Shown here: in pieces, positions 1 to 8,404 of the stretch
Layout of the letters: each line of letters starts with the position of its first letter
Position numbering within the stretch: the first letter of the stretch is position 1
Origin: Actinomycetota bacterium
GTDB taxonomy: Bacteria; Actinomycetota; Thermoleophilia; Gaiellales; Gaiellaceae
Length of the DNA: 46,947 nt
NCBI GenBank assembly: GCA_005883955.1
Contig: VAXH01000106.1
Location: forward strand, 3,672-50,618
Direction of reading: 5' to 3'
Program-made: the position numbers and the translations under genes
The notes under the pieces: generated by a model
Told to the model about the DNA's origin: nothing
Databases searched by the model: none
The model's input: only the letters and a program-made list of their open reading frames with translations

Positions 1-30
1 ATCGACGGTGGCCTCATCAAGACGATGTGA
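1..30 (+). CDS. C-terminal tail of an upstream gene, possibly an SDR oxidoreductase (partial)
   Basis: The first ten codons are open and end in TGA at 28-30. They read IDGGLIKTM, which resembles the (V/I)DGG-hydrophobic tail that closes many short-chain dehydrogenases. The tail is too short for a firm family call. The cupin gene starts 43 nt downstream on the same strand. Confidence 0.35.
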   Translation: MDGGLIKTM

Positions 31-72
31 GGATCGGCAGGCTTATGCCTCTGGAAACGAAGGAGGAATCGA

Positions 73-408
73 GTGGTCAAGATCAGCGACAAGACCGACT
101 ACAGCCGCTTTGTTCGACCGAAGGGTGAAGACGAAGGCATCTGGCTCGACCACGTCGAGGTCCACCTCGTCACGCACCCCGCCGGGCAGATCAAGGAGAT
201 GCACGTGCACGACCCGCCACAGGATCACGTGATCGTCATGCGCTCGGGGCGTATGCGTTGGACGGTCGAGGATCAGAGCCTCGACGCCGAGCCAAGCGAC
301 GTCATCGTCACGCCCGCCGGGACGGCGCACGGCTACGAAGTCCTGGGCGAAGAGCCAGCACGTGTCGTCTGCGTCGACTCGCCCGTGCGCCCGAGGCCCG
401 AGTCGTAG
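73..408 (+). CDS. Small cupin-fold protein
   Basis: A 111-residue single-domain cupin. The first metal-binding motif is visible as an H-x-H pair (MHVHDPP) with a following H at about residue 54. The second motif includes the PAGTAHGYE stretch near residue 85, so a metal-binding beta-barrel is likely. The substrate cannot be told; such proteins include sugar- and thiol-processing enzymes and small-molecule sensors. The GTG start at 73 is chosen because a strong AAGGAGG Shine-Dalgarno sits a few bases upstream. The next reading frame (FMN reductase remnant) begins directly after the stop, so the two were probably co-transcribed. Confidence 0.8.
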   Translation: MVKISDKTDYSRFVRPKGEDEGIWLDHVEVHLVTHPAGQIKEMHVHDPPQDHVIVMRSGRMRWTVEDQSLDAEPSDVIVTPAGTAHGYEVLGEEPARVVCVDSPVRPRPES

Positions 409-875
409 ATGGCCCCGAGGATCGTCGGCCTCGGCGGCTCGCTCGCGAGCGCGTCTAAGAGCCGGGCCGCCCTACAGAGAGCGCTGGACGGAGCGACGGC
501 CGCCGGTGCCGAGACCCGACTGCTCGACCTGCGCGAACTCGCCCTGCCCATGTACAACCCCGACGACGACGAGCCGAACGAGGCCTGATCAGCGCCGCCG
601 GCGGAACGCAAGGGCTGCAGGCAATTAACACGATGGAGTTCGCAGTGCGCGCGCTGCGCGGCTGGGCGGTGCCGTACGTCGTGCCGGTCGCCGCGGCGGC
701 GCGCGTCTTCGATCCGGCCGGCCGGATCCAGGACGAGTCGATCGAGCTCCAGTTGACGACGCTCGGCAGGGAGGTCGTGCGAGTTGCCGAAAGGTTCGCG
801 GCCGACGCTTCGCTTCACCGCGAGACCGAATGTGCGCGGGCCGCCGCAACGGTGGCGACCGTTGGACAAGGCTGA
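409..875 (+). pseudogene. NAD(P)H-dependent FMN reductase, internally deleted and frameshifted
   Basis: Two pieces of one flavodoxin-fold protein lie in different frames. Positions 409-588 encode the N-terminal strand and phosphate-binding loop (IVGLGGSLASASKSR) and stop after NEA. From about 589 the frame ending at 875 carries the C-terminal half (ISAAGGTQGLQAINTMEF, then RALRGWAVPYVVPV). About 60 central residues expected in the family, with the YHGS-type flavin segment, are missing. The join falls around a TGATCAGC. The product cannot be a working reductase as read. It may be a real pseudogene or an assembly collapse. Confidence 0.75.
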
Positions 876-1008
876 GCACTGATCTGACCCGCCGACCGGC
901 GCGGTTCCCATCGAGCCGAGGCGACCGGGGGAGAGATGTGGAGACGTGTGGCGAAATCCCCATCTCGCCAGACTGGGTATTCACCAGCGACGCTGAGACT
1001 GGCTACCC

Positions 1009-1041
1009 AAGGGGCCCCTGCGCTCCGCAGGCCCCCCTTTT
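1009..1041. terminator. Hairpin with T tract between convergent genes
   Basis: CCTGCG and CGCAGG pair around a CTC loop. Flanking GGGG and CCCC extend the stem across a two-base bulge, and TTTT follows at 1038-1041. It lies between the plus-strand FMN reductase remnant and the end of the minus-strand cyclase gene, where a terminator is expected. Confidence 0.5.
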
Positions 1042-1060
1042 GCGAGACCGGACTCGTCCT

Positions 1061-1849
1061 TCACGCCCTCGCCGGCGGCTGAGCGAGTGACGCCCGCGCC
1101 GCGCTCGCCGAGACGACGTTGCCCTTCTGCTCGTAGAGCGCGAGCGCCCGCTCGACCGCGGCGCGCGCATCGTCGGGTTTGTCGGCGGCGCGCAGCACCT
1201 CGGCTAGGTCGAGCAAAACGTCGCCGCGCCAGTTGAGGAAGTCGGTCTGCTGGGACCGGGCCGCTGCGTTGCGAGCCAGCCGCTCGGCTTCCTCGAGCTC
1301 GCCCCGCCGGGCGAGGATCGTGGCCTTCATCGCCGGGTGCATGAAGCTCCAGTCCTCCCACGCGTGCGAGTCAGCCCACGGTCGCATCACGTTCTCCGCC
1401 TCCTCGTGACGTCCCTGCATCGCCAGGACGCGGGCGAGCATGAGCGCGAGCGTCGCGCCACGGGATTCCAGGCCGAGGCCGCTGAGCGACTCCAGGCTCT
1501 CTCGCAGCTCTCGTTCGGCCGCTCCTACGTCGCCGGCAAGCAGCTCGACGGAGCCGCTGATGAAGCCGATGCCCGAGCCGGCTTGGCGCAGGCCGCGTTC
1601 GGCCATCGTCGTCTTCGCGCGGGCGACGAGCGCGCGCGCCTCATCGAAGCGGCCCTGCTGGGCGCGCGCCGCGGCGAGACCTCGCGACAGTCCAGCCTCG
1701 GCCACCGGGTTCCCTTCGAATTCGACCGACAGCGCCTCGAGGCGCGCGGCCGCGGCCTCTACATCGGTCGGGCCGAAGAAGAGCACCCCGCCGAGCAGCC
1801 AGAGATCCGCGCATAGCTCGACCACGTCGGAGGTCCGGCGGGCGTGCAC
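1061..1849 (-). CDS. C-terminal TPR part of the cyclase-AAA regulator (frameshifted from 1759-3999)
   Basis: This frame encodes about 262 residues of alpha-helical repeats of TPR type (LEALSVEFEGNPVAEAGLSR and similar units). It continues the protein whose N-terminal 700-odd residues lie in the frame 1759-3999. The join falls near 1855, where the upstream frame reads LGDAYNARRS and this one VVHARRTSDVVE. Relatives usually have a further ten or so residues here, so a small deletion with frame loss is more likely than two separate genes. No separate ribosome binding site is seen for this part. It ends at 1061, just beyond the terminator. Confidence 0.65.
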   Translation of the reverse strand: MHARRTSDVVELCADLWLLGGVLFFGPTDVEAAAARLEALSVEFEGNPVAEAGLSRGLAAARAQQGRFDEARALVARAKTTMAERGLRQAGSGIGFISGSVELLAGDVGAAERELRESLESLSGLGLESRGATLALMLARVLAMQGRHEEAENVMRPWADSHAWEDWSFMHPAMKATILARRGELEEAERLARNAAARSQQTDFLNWRGDVLLDLAEVLRAADKPDDARAAVERALALYEQKGNVVSASAARASLAQPPARA

Positions 1850-3999
1850 GACCGCCGAGCGTTGTAGGCGTCGCCCAGGGTTCGCCAGGCCTTCGCCAGG
1901 GCGCGGTCATCACCGAGACTTTTCAGGGCTTCGATCGCCGCCTGCGCCTCGCGCTCGACCTCGTCGGCCGGGAAGTTTGCGTCCATGTTTTCGGCCACCC
2001 ACAGCCGCACGACGCGGCTCGTCCACTCGGCCGCTCGATCGCCGGCCGTGCGGGCTTGTTCGATTGCCTGCTGCAAGACTTCCGTCGCCTGCTCGAGGTC
2101 GCCGCCCTCGGCCAGAGCCGTTCCGAGGTCGCCGAGCAGGAGGTAGTCGTTCTCGCGCGCGGGAAGTGCCGCGGCGCGTTCGAGCAGGTTGGTCGCCGCC
2201 GGCATATCGCCGCGAGCGAACGCACGCCGACCGGCCGCGCCAAGGTGAGCCCCGGCGCGGGCGGCGAGCGCGTCGTCGGCCGAGCCGAGCTCCTCGCGAT
2301 AGCGGCAGGCTTGCTCGAGGTGGTAGCCGAGGATCTCCTCGAACTCGGCCAGCCGCTCGCCTGCTTTGCCCTGGAGCCAGTCGGCATAGCGTTCATGCAG
2401 CTCCGCGCGCAGCGACTTCGGAACCGAGTCGTAGGCGGCGTCGCGGATCAGGAGGTGACCGAACCGGAAGCCGTCGTCACCGGCGAACTCGGCCCGGTCG
2501 GGCTGGATGAAGTCCTTCCGGACGAGCGCGACGAGTGCCGCACCGAGGGTCGGCCTCACCGGCGGCGGCAGGAGCTCGGCGACGGCGCCGCGGTGGAAGC
2601 TCCGCCCCTCGACGGCAGCGCGCTCGACCGCTGCGCGCTCGTCCGGCTCGAGACGGTCGATGCGAGCGGCGAGGAGCGCCTGCAGCGTCGGCGGGACGGC
2701 CACCTCGCCGCCGTCCTGCGTCCGCATCGCCACGAGCTGTTCGACGAAGAGTGGGTTGCCCTCCGCAGCCCGGATCACCGGGTCTGCTTCCTCGCCGAGC
2801 AGGCGCTCGACGAGCTCGCGTGAGGCCTGCTCGGAGAGCGGCTGGAGCGAGACGACGGTCGCGTTCGGTCGTGGCGCCGCCCACGACGGCCTCGACTCGA
2901 GCAAGTCCGGGCGAGCGACGCAGAGGAGCACGATCGGAGTGCCGGACGAGAAGCCGGCGACGTACTCGATCAGGTCGAGCAGCGTTGGCTCCGCCCAGTG
3001 GACGTCCTCGACGACGACGATCAGCGGCCGGTCGGCAGCCAGCGACTCGAACAGGCGCCGGAACGCCCAGTACGTCTCTTCCGCCGCCGCGGTCGCCGCC
3101 GAGGCGGCTCCGACCGCGGCGGCGATTCGCTCGGCGACAAGCTCGGCCTCCTCGTCCCCCGCGAGCAGCTCCTGCAGGCGGGCCTGCGGTTCCGTGCCGG
3201 CGACCTCGCGGACGATCTCCGCCAGCGGCCAGTAGGTGATCCCCTCGCCGTAGGAGAGGCAGCGGCCGACGACCACGCGCGCCCGACCGCTCGCGGCGGA
3301 GAGCAACTCACCGACGAGGCGCGACTTGCCAATCCCCGGCTCACCGACAACGGTGCACAGCCGGCACGTCCGCTCCGCGGCGGCGCGCTCGAGCTCGTGC
3401 TCAAGCGCCGCCAGCTCCGCGCGGCGACCGACGAACGGCGCATCGGTCCGCCGCGTGTAGGCGGGCGCGCCGGCGATCACGTCGAGCAGGCGCCAGGCGG
3501 CGACGGGCTCCGACTTTCCTTTCAGCGCGAGCGGCTCGACAGGTTTCACGCGGACGGCGTCGGCGACGAGGACGTGCGTCTCGGAGCCGAGGAGGATCTG
3601 GCCCGGCGAGGCCGCCTGCTGTAGCCGGGCGGCGACGTTGACGGCATCCCCGGCGACCAGCCGCTCCGGCGTCCCGGTGACGACCTCGCCGGTATTGACG
3701 CCGATCCTGCCCTCGAGCCCGAGCTCGCCCAGGGCGGTTCGCATCTCCTTCGCGACACGCACGGCGCGCAGTGCGTCGTCCTCGCGCACGACCGGCACGC
3801 CGAACACGGCCATGACGGCGTCGCCGATGAACTTCTCCACGGTCCCGCCGTGTTTCTCGACGATCGCCTTCATCTGCTCGAAGTAGCGCGCCAGTAAGCC
3901 CTGCAACGCCTCCGGATCCACCGACTCCCCGAGCGCCGTCGACCCGACTACGTCGCAGAACAGCACCGTCACGACCTTCCGGTGCGCGCCGATCGTCAC
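1759..3999 (-). CDS. Adenylate/guanylate cyclase domain fused to AAA ATPase and TPRs (N-terminal part, frameshifted)
   Basis: The ATG at 3999 opens a class III cyclase domain (residues about 8-165). It has the metal-binding motif VTVLFCDVVGST, the second aspartate in GDAVMAVFG, and GDAVNVAARLQ. A P-loop ATPase follows (VVGEPGIGKSRLV, about residue 215; Walker B VVVEDVHWAE), then TPR-like helices. This resembles large STAND/LuxR-like regulators common in Actinomycetota, in which the cyclase domain may only sense or bind nucleotides. The last roughly 30 residues of this frame are out-of-frame sequence; the real C-terminus lies in 1061-1849. It is a single-gene unit, divergent from nothing close by. 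Confidence 0.85.
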   Translation of the reverse strand: MTIGAHRKVVTVLFCDVVGSTALGESVDPEALQGLLARYFEQMKAIVEKHGGTVEKFIGDAVMAVFGVPVVREDDALRAVRVAKEMRTALGELGLEGRIGVNTGEVVTGTPERLVAGDAVNVAARLQQAASPGQILLGSETHVLVADAVRVKPVEPLALKGKSEPVAAWRLLDVIAGAPAYTRRTDAPFVGRRAELAALEHELERAAAERTCRLCTVVGEPGIGKSRLVGELLSAASGRARVVVGRCLSYGEGITYWPLAEIVREVAGTEPQARLQELLAGDEEAELVAERIAAAVGAASAATAAAEETYWAFRRLFESLAADRPLIVVVEDVHWAEPTLLDLIEYVAGFSSGTPIVLLCVARPDLLESRPSWAAPRPNATVVSLQPLSEQASRELVERLLGEEADPVIRAAEGNPLFVEQLVAMRTQDGGEVAVPPTLQALLAARIDRLEPDERAAVERAAVEGRSFHRGAVAELLPPPVRPTLGAALVALVRKDFIQPDRAEFAGDDGFRFGHLLIRDAAYDSVPKSLRAELHERYADWLQGKAGERLAEFEEILGYHLEQACRYREELGSADDALAARAGAHLGAAGRRAFARGDMPAATNLLERAAALPARENDYLLLGDLGTALAEGGDLEQATEVLQQAIEQARTAGDRAAEWTSRVVRLWVAENMDANFPADEVEREAQAAIEALKSLGDDRALAKAWRTLGDAYNARRSCTPAGPPTWSSYARISGCSAGCSSSARPM

Positions 4000-4049
4000 C
4001 AGCCGAGGCTAGAAGATCGACGCGGGCGTGCCTAGTGAGTTCAGGCGCA

Positions 4050-4460
4050 TCAGGGCTCGGCTGGGCGAGCGTCCTGTCGCCCACCGACCCGGCGGGCAGA
4101 GCTCACCTCGGCGGAAGTTCCGCCAAGATCCGCTCCAGCCGGCGGCGATAAAGCCGGGGGTTTCATCGGCTTCTCCCGCGTCCAGGAAGGCGGCCTGCCG
4201 CCGTGGAGTGCCCGGACGGACTTGGAGAAGGCCCGGGCGCAGACCGCCCGGTGCCAGTCAGCGCTGAAGACCTTGCTGGCGACCGCCTCCTGGTACTCCT
4301 GTTGCGCCTCCCGCAGGTCCTGCCAGATCCGGCGCCGGAAAGGGTCGGAAAAGGGCGAGGTCTTCGGCAGCAGCTTCCCCGCGAGCAGGCTCCCGTAGCG
4401 GTCGGCCCGAAAGCTTCCGGCCAGGACCCGCTCAAGCAGCGTTTTTGCTGGACGACCCAT
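4050..4460 (-). CDS. Hypothetical protein resembling small terminase-subunit-like proteins
   Basis: The ATG at 4460 opens a 136-residue frame starting MGRPAKTLLERVLAGSFR. A charged helical core follows (FRRRIWQDLREAQQEYQEAV), then a low-complexity Pro/Ala/Arg tail. The GRPxK start and the helical pattern recall phage terminase small subunits and related actinobacterial orphans; this is a weak resemblance. The frame stays open upstream to 4613 but that part looks non-coding. Three TGGCAAA-type motifs lie just upstream. No other phage gene is nearby. Confidence 0.45.
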   Translation of the reverse strand: MGRPAKTLLERVLAGSFRADRYGSLLAGKLLPKTSPFSDPFRRRIWQDLREAQQEYQEAVASKVFSADWHRAVCARAFSKSVRALHGGRPPSWTREKPMKPPALSPPAGADLGGTSAEVSSARRVGGRQDARPAEP

Positions 4461-4473
4461 TGTGGACAAAACC

Positions 4474-4580
4474 TGGCAAAAGCCAAAGCTGCCGCACAGG
4501 ATGCTCTTTCGGGACGAGTTTTGCCAACAACGGCCAAAATGCGAGAGAGGCCGGCGCGATCTGGGGTCGCGAGTTTGCCA
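4474..4580. repeat. Three TGGCAAA/TTTGCCA motifs upstream of the 4460 start
   Basis: TGGCAAAA at 4474-4481, TTTTGCCA at 4519-4526 and TTTGCCA at 4574-4580 are spread over about 105 bp. They are AT-richer than their surroundings and lie upstream of the minus-strand gene starting at 4460. They may be operator half-sites; only the repetition is directly seen. Confidence 0.3.
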
Positions 4581-4644
4581 AAAAACTAGGCACCCGATGA
4601 TCCGAACAGCCATGCGAGATCAGAGGTCCGCGATCCCATCGCGG

Positions 4645-5148
4645 TTAAGAGCGCGAGCCGACCACTAGCGCCTGCGGAGATGCGACCTTCGCCTGCGTCT
4701 TTAGCCATTTGATCTGGGTCAGCGTCTCGCGGTGCAGCTCGTCGACGAGCGTTAGGAGTTCTTGGTCGCGCGTTGCCTGCGCGAGTTGCCCGGCGATCAG
4801 CCAGTGGAAGGAAACCTCCTGAGCCTGCAGGTAGAGCTGGCGTAGCGACCGGAGGAGCAGTAGTCCCGACTCCGGTCGTCGACCGAGCAGCTCGGAGAGC
4901 TTGTGTCGTAAGGCCGCCGTTGTCGTCTCGCCGACCTCGCTGTCGTCGGCCGGGGCGAGCTGCTCTTCGTATCGAGCGGCGACGGGACGGATCGCATCAG
5001 CGTGCAGGTGGCACTCCTCGGCAAAGCGCTTGCACTCGTACCAGATGTCGTGCTCGGCCGCGAGCCGCTCGCCGACCTTGACGTATTCGTCCGCCAGTTC
5101 CTCCTCGGCGCGGTACAGCTCCCTCAGGGCGAGGCCGATCTTGTTCAC
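4645..5148 (-). CDS. Helical protein coupled to the molybdopterin oxidoreductase
   Basis: A 167-residue, almost entirely helical protein rich in Glu, Leu and His (EEELADEYVKVGERLAAEHD, EECHLHADAIRP, FHWLIAGQLAQ). The spacing of acidic and His residues is reminiscent of ferritin-like four-helix proteins, but I cannot confirm a full di-iron motif. The GTG start overlaps the stop of the Mo-oxidoreductase gene (GTGA at 5145-5148), so the two are probably translationally coupled. A role as an accessory or maturation partner of that enzyme is inferred from this coupling only. Confidence 0.7.
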   Translation of the reverse strand: MNKIGLALRELYRAEEELADEYVKVGERLAAEHDIWYECKRFAEECHLHADAIRPVAARYEEQLAPADDSEVGETTTAALRHKLSELLGRRPESGLLLLRSLRQLYLQAQEVSFHWLIAGQLAQATRDQELLTLVDELHRETLTQIKWLKTQAKVASPQALVVGSRS

Positions 5149-7514
5149 GGCAGCCGCTCCTGCGTCGAGATCGCCGGTGTCCGCGCAGCGCCGTCTCCGT
5201 CTCCGATTCTCTCGACACGGACGGCCGCTGTCTTGAAGATCGGTTGCTTCGAGACCGGGTCCCAGCGCGTGATCGTCAGCTCGTTCGCTGCACGGGGACG
5301 GCCGTTTGGGTCGCTGCGTTCGGGCTCGTCCCAGTAGCCGTAGTGGAACGGGAGGAAAACAACACCCTCGCGGATTCCGGTCGAGCGCGCCGGTGCCTCG
5401 ATCCGGCCGCGGGCCGACTCAACCGCCACCAGGTCGCCGTCGGCGACCCCGAGCCGCTGTGCATCCGCGGGTGCCAGCTCGACCCAGGGCTCGGGCGCCG
5501 CCTGTTGCAGCTCGGAGGCGCGGGCGGTCTTCGTGCGCGTATGCCAATGGAAGACAGTGCGGCCCGTATTGAGCAGGAACGGATAGTCGTCGCTCGGCTG
5601 CTCGGGCGAGGGGATGTATTCGGCTGCCTTCAGGAATGCGCGCCCCTTCGGGTCGTGCGCCTTGTACTCGTCGGGCTCGTTCTCGGCCCCGCTGATCAGG
5701 TCGTGGCCGTAGGCCTCGCAATAGTCGGCGTCGGTCGGGAACTCGTGGTTTGCGTACAGGCGCTCGCAGCCATCAGGAAACTCCTCGTTGCAGGGCCACT
5801 GGATGCCGCTGCCGCCGCGCAGCTTCTCGTAGCTCAGCCCCGAGTAGTCGCACGGCCGACCCGCGCTGATCCGCTTGAACTCCTCGAATGCCTCCTGCGG
5901 GCTCGACCACGGCAGCAGCGGGGCGCCATCTTTGTCGGAGAGGTCCATACGTTGCGCGTACTCCACGAGCAGCTCGAAGTCAGAGCGCGCCTCGCCGGGC
6001 GGGTCGACTGCCTTGTCGGAGATGTGGACGGTGCGGTCGGCGTTCGTGTAGGTCCCGGTCTTCTCGCCCCAGATCGCCGCGGGTAGCACGACGTCCGCGA
6101 GTTGCGCCGTCTCGGTCAGGAAGGCGTCGCTGACGACGACGAACAGCCGCTCCTGCTCGAGGATGGCGCGGATTCGGTGCAGCTCCGGCAGCGAGACCGC
6201 CGGATTCGTGCAGGTGATCCAGAGGAAGCGGATCGAGCCTAGCTCGGCGAAGCGAAAGATCTGCATCGCGTGTGTCGGCGGTGCCCAGTGGGGAATCGTC
6301 AGCGGATCGACGTTCCACAGCGCAGCCAGCTCGTCGACCTGGGCATCGTTCTCGAAGTTGCGGAAGCCCGGTAGCGCGCCGTTCGCGCCCGTCTCGCGCG
6401 TGTTCTCGGCGGTCGGCTGCCCGTTCATCTGGAAGACCGCGCAGCCTGGCCTGCCGATCATGCCGCGCAGCAGGTTGACGTTGTTCAGCTGGACTGCGGC
6501 GGCGGTGGCCTGGTTCGACTGATAGACGCCCTGCAAGCAGGTCGAGACGAGCCGCTCGCCGCTGCCGATCAAGCGCGCGGCCTCGCGGATCGCTTCGGCC
6601 GAGATCCCGCAGATCTCGGCCGCTCGCTCGGGCGGGTACTGGCTCACCGTCTTCTCGAGCGCCTCGAAGCCGACGGTGTGTTCGTTCACGAAGGTTTGGT
6701 CGGCCCAACCGTTCGCGAGCAGCTCGTGCTGGATCGCGTTCAGGAGCGCGACGTTCGTGCCACTGCGAATCCGCAGCCAGACGTCGGCCTCACGCGCCGC
6801 GGGCGTTGGACGCGGGTCGACGACTACCAGCTTCGGCCGGTCGGGCCCGTGCAGCCGGTCGAGCATTCGCATCCAGAGCACGGTCTGGGTCTCGGCGACG
6901 TTGTGCCCGACGAGGAAAAGCGTGTCGCAGAGGTCGATGTCGGTGTAGGAGCCAGGGTCGCCGTCGCAGCCGAAGCTCTCGATCAGCGCCCACTCCGCCG
7001 TCGCGGTGCAAAGGCGCGTGTTGCCGTCGAGGTGGGGCGTGCCAAGACCCGCGCGGGCGATCTTCGCCTGCGCGTAGTACTCCTCCGAGAAGAGCTGTCC
7101 GCTTGTATAGAAGCCGAAGGCGAGCGGCCCCATCTGATCGAGCAGCTCTTGAGAACGGGCCACGATCAGCTCCATCGCCTCCTCCCACGAAGCCTCCCGC
7201 AGCTCGCCGTCGCGGCGAATGAGCGGGCGCGTTAGGCGGTCGGGCGAGTTGTTTGCCTGCCAGCCATACAGGCCCTTCGGGCCCAGGCGGCCGTGATTGA
7301 CACGGTCCTGCGCGCGACCCCGTACGCCGACGATGCGACCCCCGCGGACGCCGATGTCCAGACCACAGCCGTTCGAGCAGAGGACGCAGGCCGACTGCAC
7401 CCAGCGCTCCGGCTCGTCGGTGAGGTACTCATCGACGCGCGCCGGCCACTCGCCGCCACGTGCGAACGGCGTCCGCTCGCCCCAGACCTCAGCAGTTCGC
7501 TCTCCGCCTCGCAT
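5145..7514 (-). CDS. Molybdopterin oxidoreductase (nitrate reductase / formate dehydrogenase-like catalytic subunit)
   Basis: A 789-residue protein with the full MopB architecture. The N-terminus has an Fe-S motif C-x2-C-x3-C (CVLCSNGCGLD, about residue 42), then the Mo-bis-MGD domains, and the C-terminal molybdopterin-dinucleotide domain begins near residue 660 (FLLNTGRTVFHWHTRTKTAR). The Mo ligand is probably the Cys in NTRLCTATAEWAL. The fourth cluster Cys, usually in a GRLCxKG motif, is replaced by Gly (HGRLGPKGLYGW). No twin-arginine leader is seen, so the enzyme is likely cytoplasmic. Electron-transfer subunits are not encoded next to it. Nitrate reduction and formate oxidation are both possible. 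The ATG start at 7514 is the first in the frame. Confidence 0.85.
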   Translation of the reverse strand: MRGGERTAEVWGERTPFARGGEWPARVDEYLTDEPERWVQSACVLCSNGCGLDIGVRGGRIVGVRGRAQDRVNHGRLGPKGLYGWQANNSPDRLTRPLIRRDGELREASWEEAMELIVARSQELLDQMGPLAFGFYTSGQLFSEEYYAQAKIARAGLGTPHLDGNTRLCTATAEWALIESFGCDGDPGSYTDIDLCDTLFLVGHNVAETQTVLWMRMLDRLHGPDRPKLVVVDPRPTPAAREADVWLRIRSGTNVALLNAIQHELLANGWADQTFVNEHTVGFEALEKTVSQYPPERAAEICGISAEAIREAARLIGSGERLVSTCLQGVYQSNQATAAAVQLNNVNLLRGMIGRPGCAVFQMNGQPTAENTRETGANGALPGFRNFENDAQVDELAALWNVDPLTIPHWAPPTHAMQIFRFAELGSIRFLWITCTNPAVSLPELHRIRAILEQERLFVVVSDAFLTETAQLADVVLPAAIWGEKTGTYTNADRTVHISDKAVDPPGEARSDFELLVEYAQRMDLSDKDGAPLLPWSSPQEAFEEFKRISAGRPCDYSGLSYEKLRGGSGIQWPCNEEFPDGCERLYANHEFPTDADYCEAYGHDLISGAENEPDEYKAHDPKGRAFLKAAEYIPSPEQPSDDYPFLLNTGRTVFHWHTRTKTARASELQQAAPEPWVELAPADAQRLGVADGDLVAVESARGRIEAPARSTGIREGVVFLPFHYGYWDEPERSDPNGRPRAANELTITRWDPVSKQPIFKTAAVRVERIGDGDGAARTPAISTQERLP

Positions 7515-7740
7515 CGATCGGACTCCGATTATCCGGCCGGTTCGGTCCTAAACGCGACTCGTACGCCAAGGGCCGCCTTATCCCGCCGATCGGCTGCGAC
7601 GCATCGCACCGAGCAGCTCGCGCGAGGCGCAGATCGGCTCTTGATGAAGGTCATTTTCCCGCCGGTTTTATCGGGCTTGCAATCGGCGAAAACGGATTCG
7701 ATGCAAGACCGACTCGACGGCGTGCGTAGCTGACGTCGAT

Positions 7741-7754
7741 GGCGCGGCCGCGCC
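7741..7754. repeat. 14-bp GC palindrome
   Basis: GGCGCGGCCGCGCC is a perfect palindrome 45 bp beyond the end of the minus-strand gvpA-like gene. It could add to transcript termination there; it has no T tract. Confidence 0.3.
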
Positions 7755-7798
7755 GCTTGATGGCGTTGGCAGACCACGACCGTTGTGGGAGCTTCTGC

Positions 7799-8167
7799 TC
7801 AGCGCTTGCTTTTGACTTTCTCCTTCAGGCTCTCATAGGCGCCGCCAGTCTTCTCCTCGGCGCCCTCGATCGCACCCTCCGTCTTTTCCTTCGCGCCGGA
7901 ACCACGCAAGGCATCGATCCCCGCTTCGTGCGTCTCGGTCAGGTCGAGACGGTTGACGGCCTCGGCGAAGCGAAGATAGGTGTCGACGCTCGCGATCACG
8001 ATCCGGGCGTCGATCGTAATCAGCTCGATCCCGATCACGGCCACGCGCACGTATGCGTCGATCACAAGTCCCTTGTCCAGGATCAGCTCGACGACGTCCG
8101 CCAGCCCGCTCGGGCTGGGAGCACGCTGGAGGTAGTTGCTCGATGTGCCTCGAACCGCTACAGCCAT
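7799..8167 (-). CDS. gvpA: Gas vesicle structural protein, GvpA/GvpJ family
   Basis: A 122-residue protein. Residues about 18-80 match the GvpA shell-protein core: LADVVELILDKGLVIDAYVRV, then the hydrophobic IGIELITIDARIVIASVDTYLRFAEAV. The C-terminal 40 residues are a Lys/Glu-rich extension (EKTEGAIEGAEEKTGG), more typical of GvpJ-like or stand-alone GvpA-like proteins than of the roughly 70-residue main shell protein. No other gvp gene (gvpN, F, L, K) is visible in this window, so vesicle formation cannot be inferred. The ATG at 8167 is preferred over the GTG at 8170; AAAGGTGA lies upstream. Confidence 0.85.
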   Translation of the reverse strand: MAVAVRGTSSNYLQRAPSPSGLADVVELILDKGLVIDAYVRVAVIGIELITIDARIVIASVDTYLRFAEAVNRLDLTETHEAGIDALRGSGAKEKTEGAIEGAEEKTGGAYESLKEKVKSKR

Positions 8168-8404
8168 CACTTACGAATCGTGAATCACCTTTGGGCCCTC
8201 CCCGAAACCCTCGCCGAAAACCTCGGTCGTCGAGGGGATCAGCTCGTCGAGGACCCCAACCGGTTTGGCCAGCTCGCCACCGGATTTGTCGAGAAGGTCT
8301 GAGCGGGACGCGTGGGCGAGTGGCTCGAGCCGGACCGATGGATCGCGCCGCGCTTGACGCTCCGTGGCGTCGAGCTGTCCAAACTTTTGCCACCATCGCG
8401 ATCA

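Noticed and set aside
4461-4613. N-terminal extension of the terminase-like protein
   Set aside because: The 51 upstream codons are unlike protein, and the GRPxK start motif fits a start at 4460.
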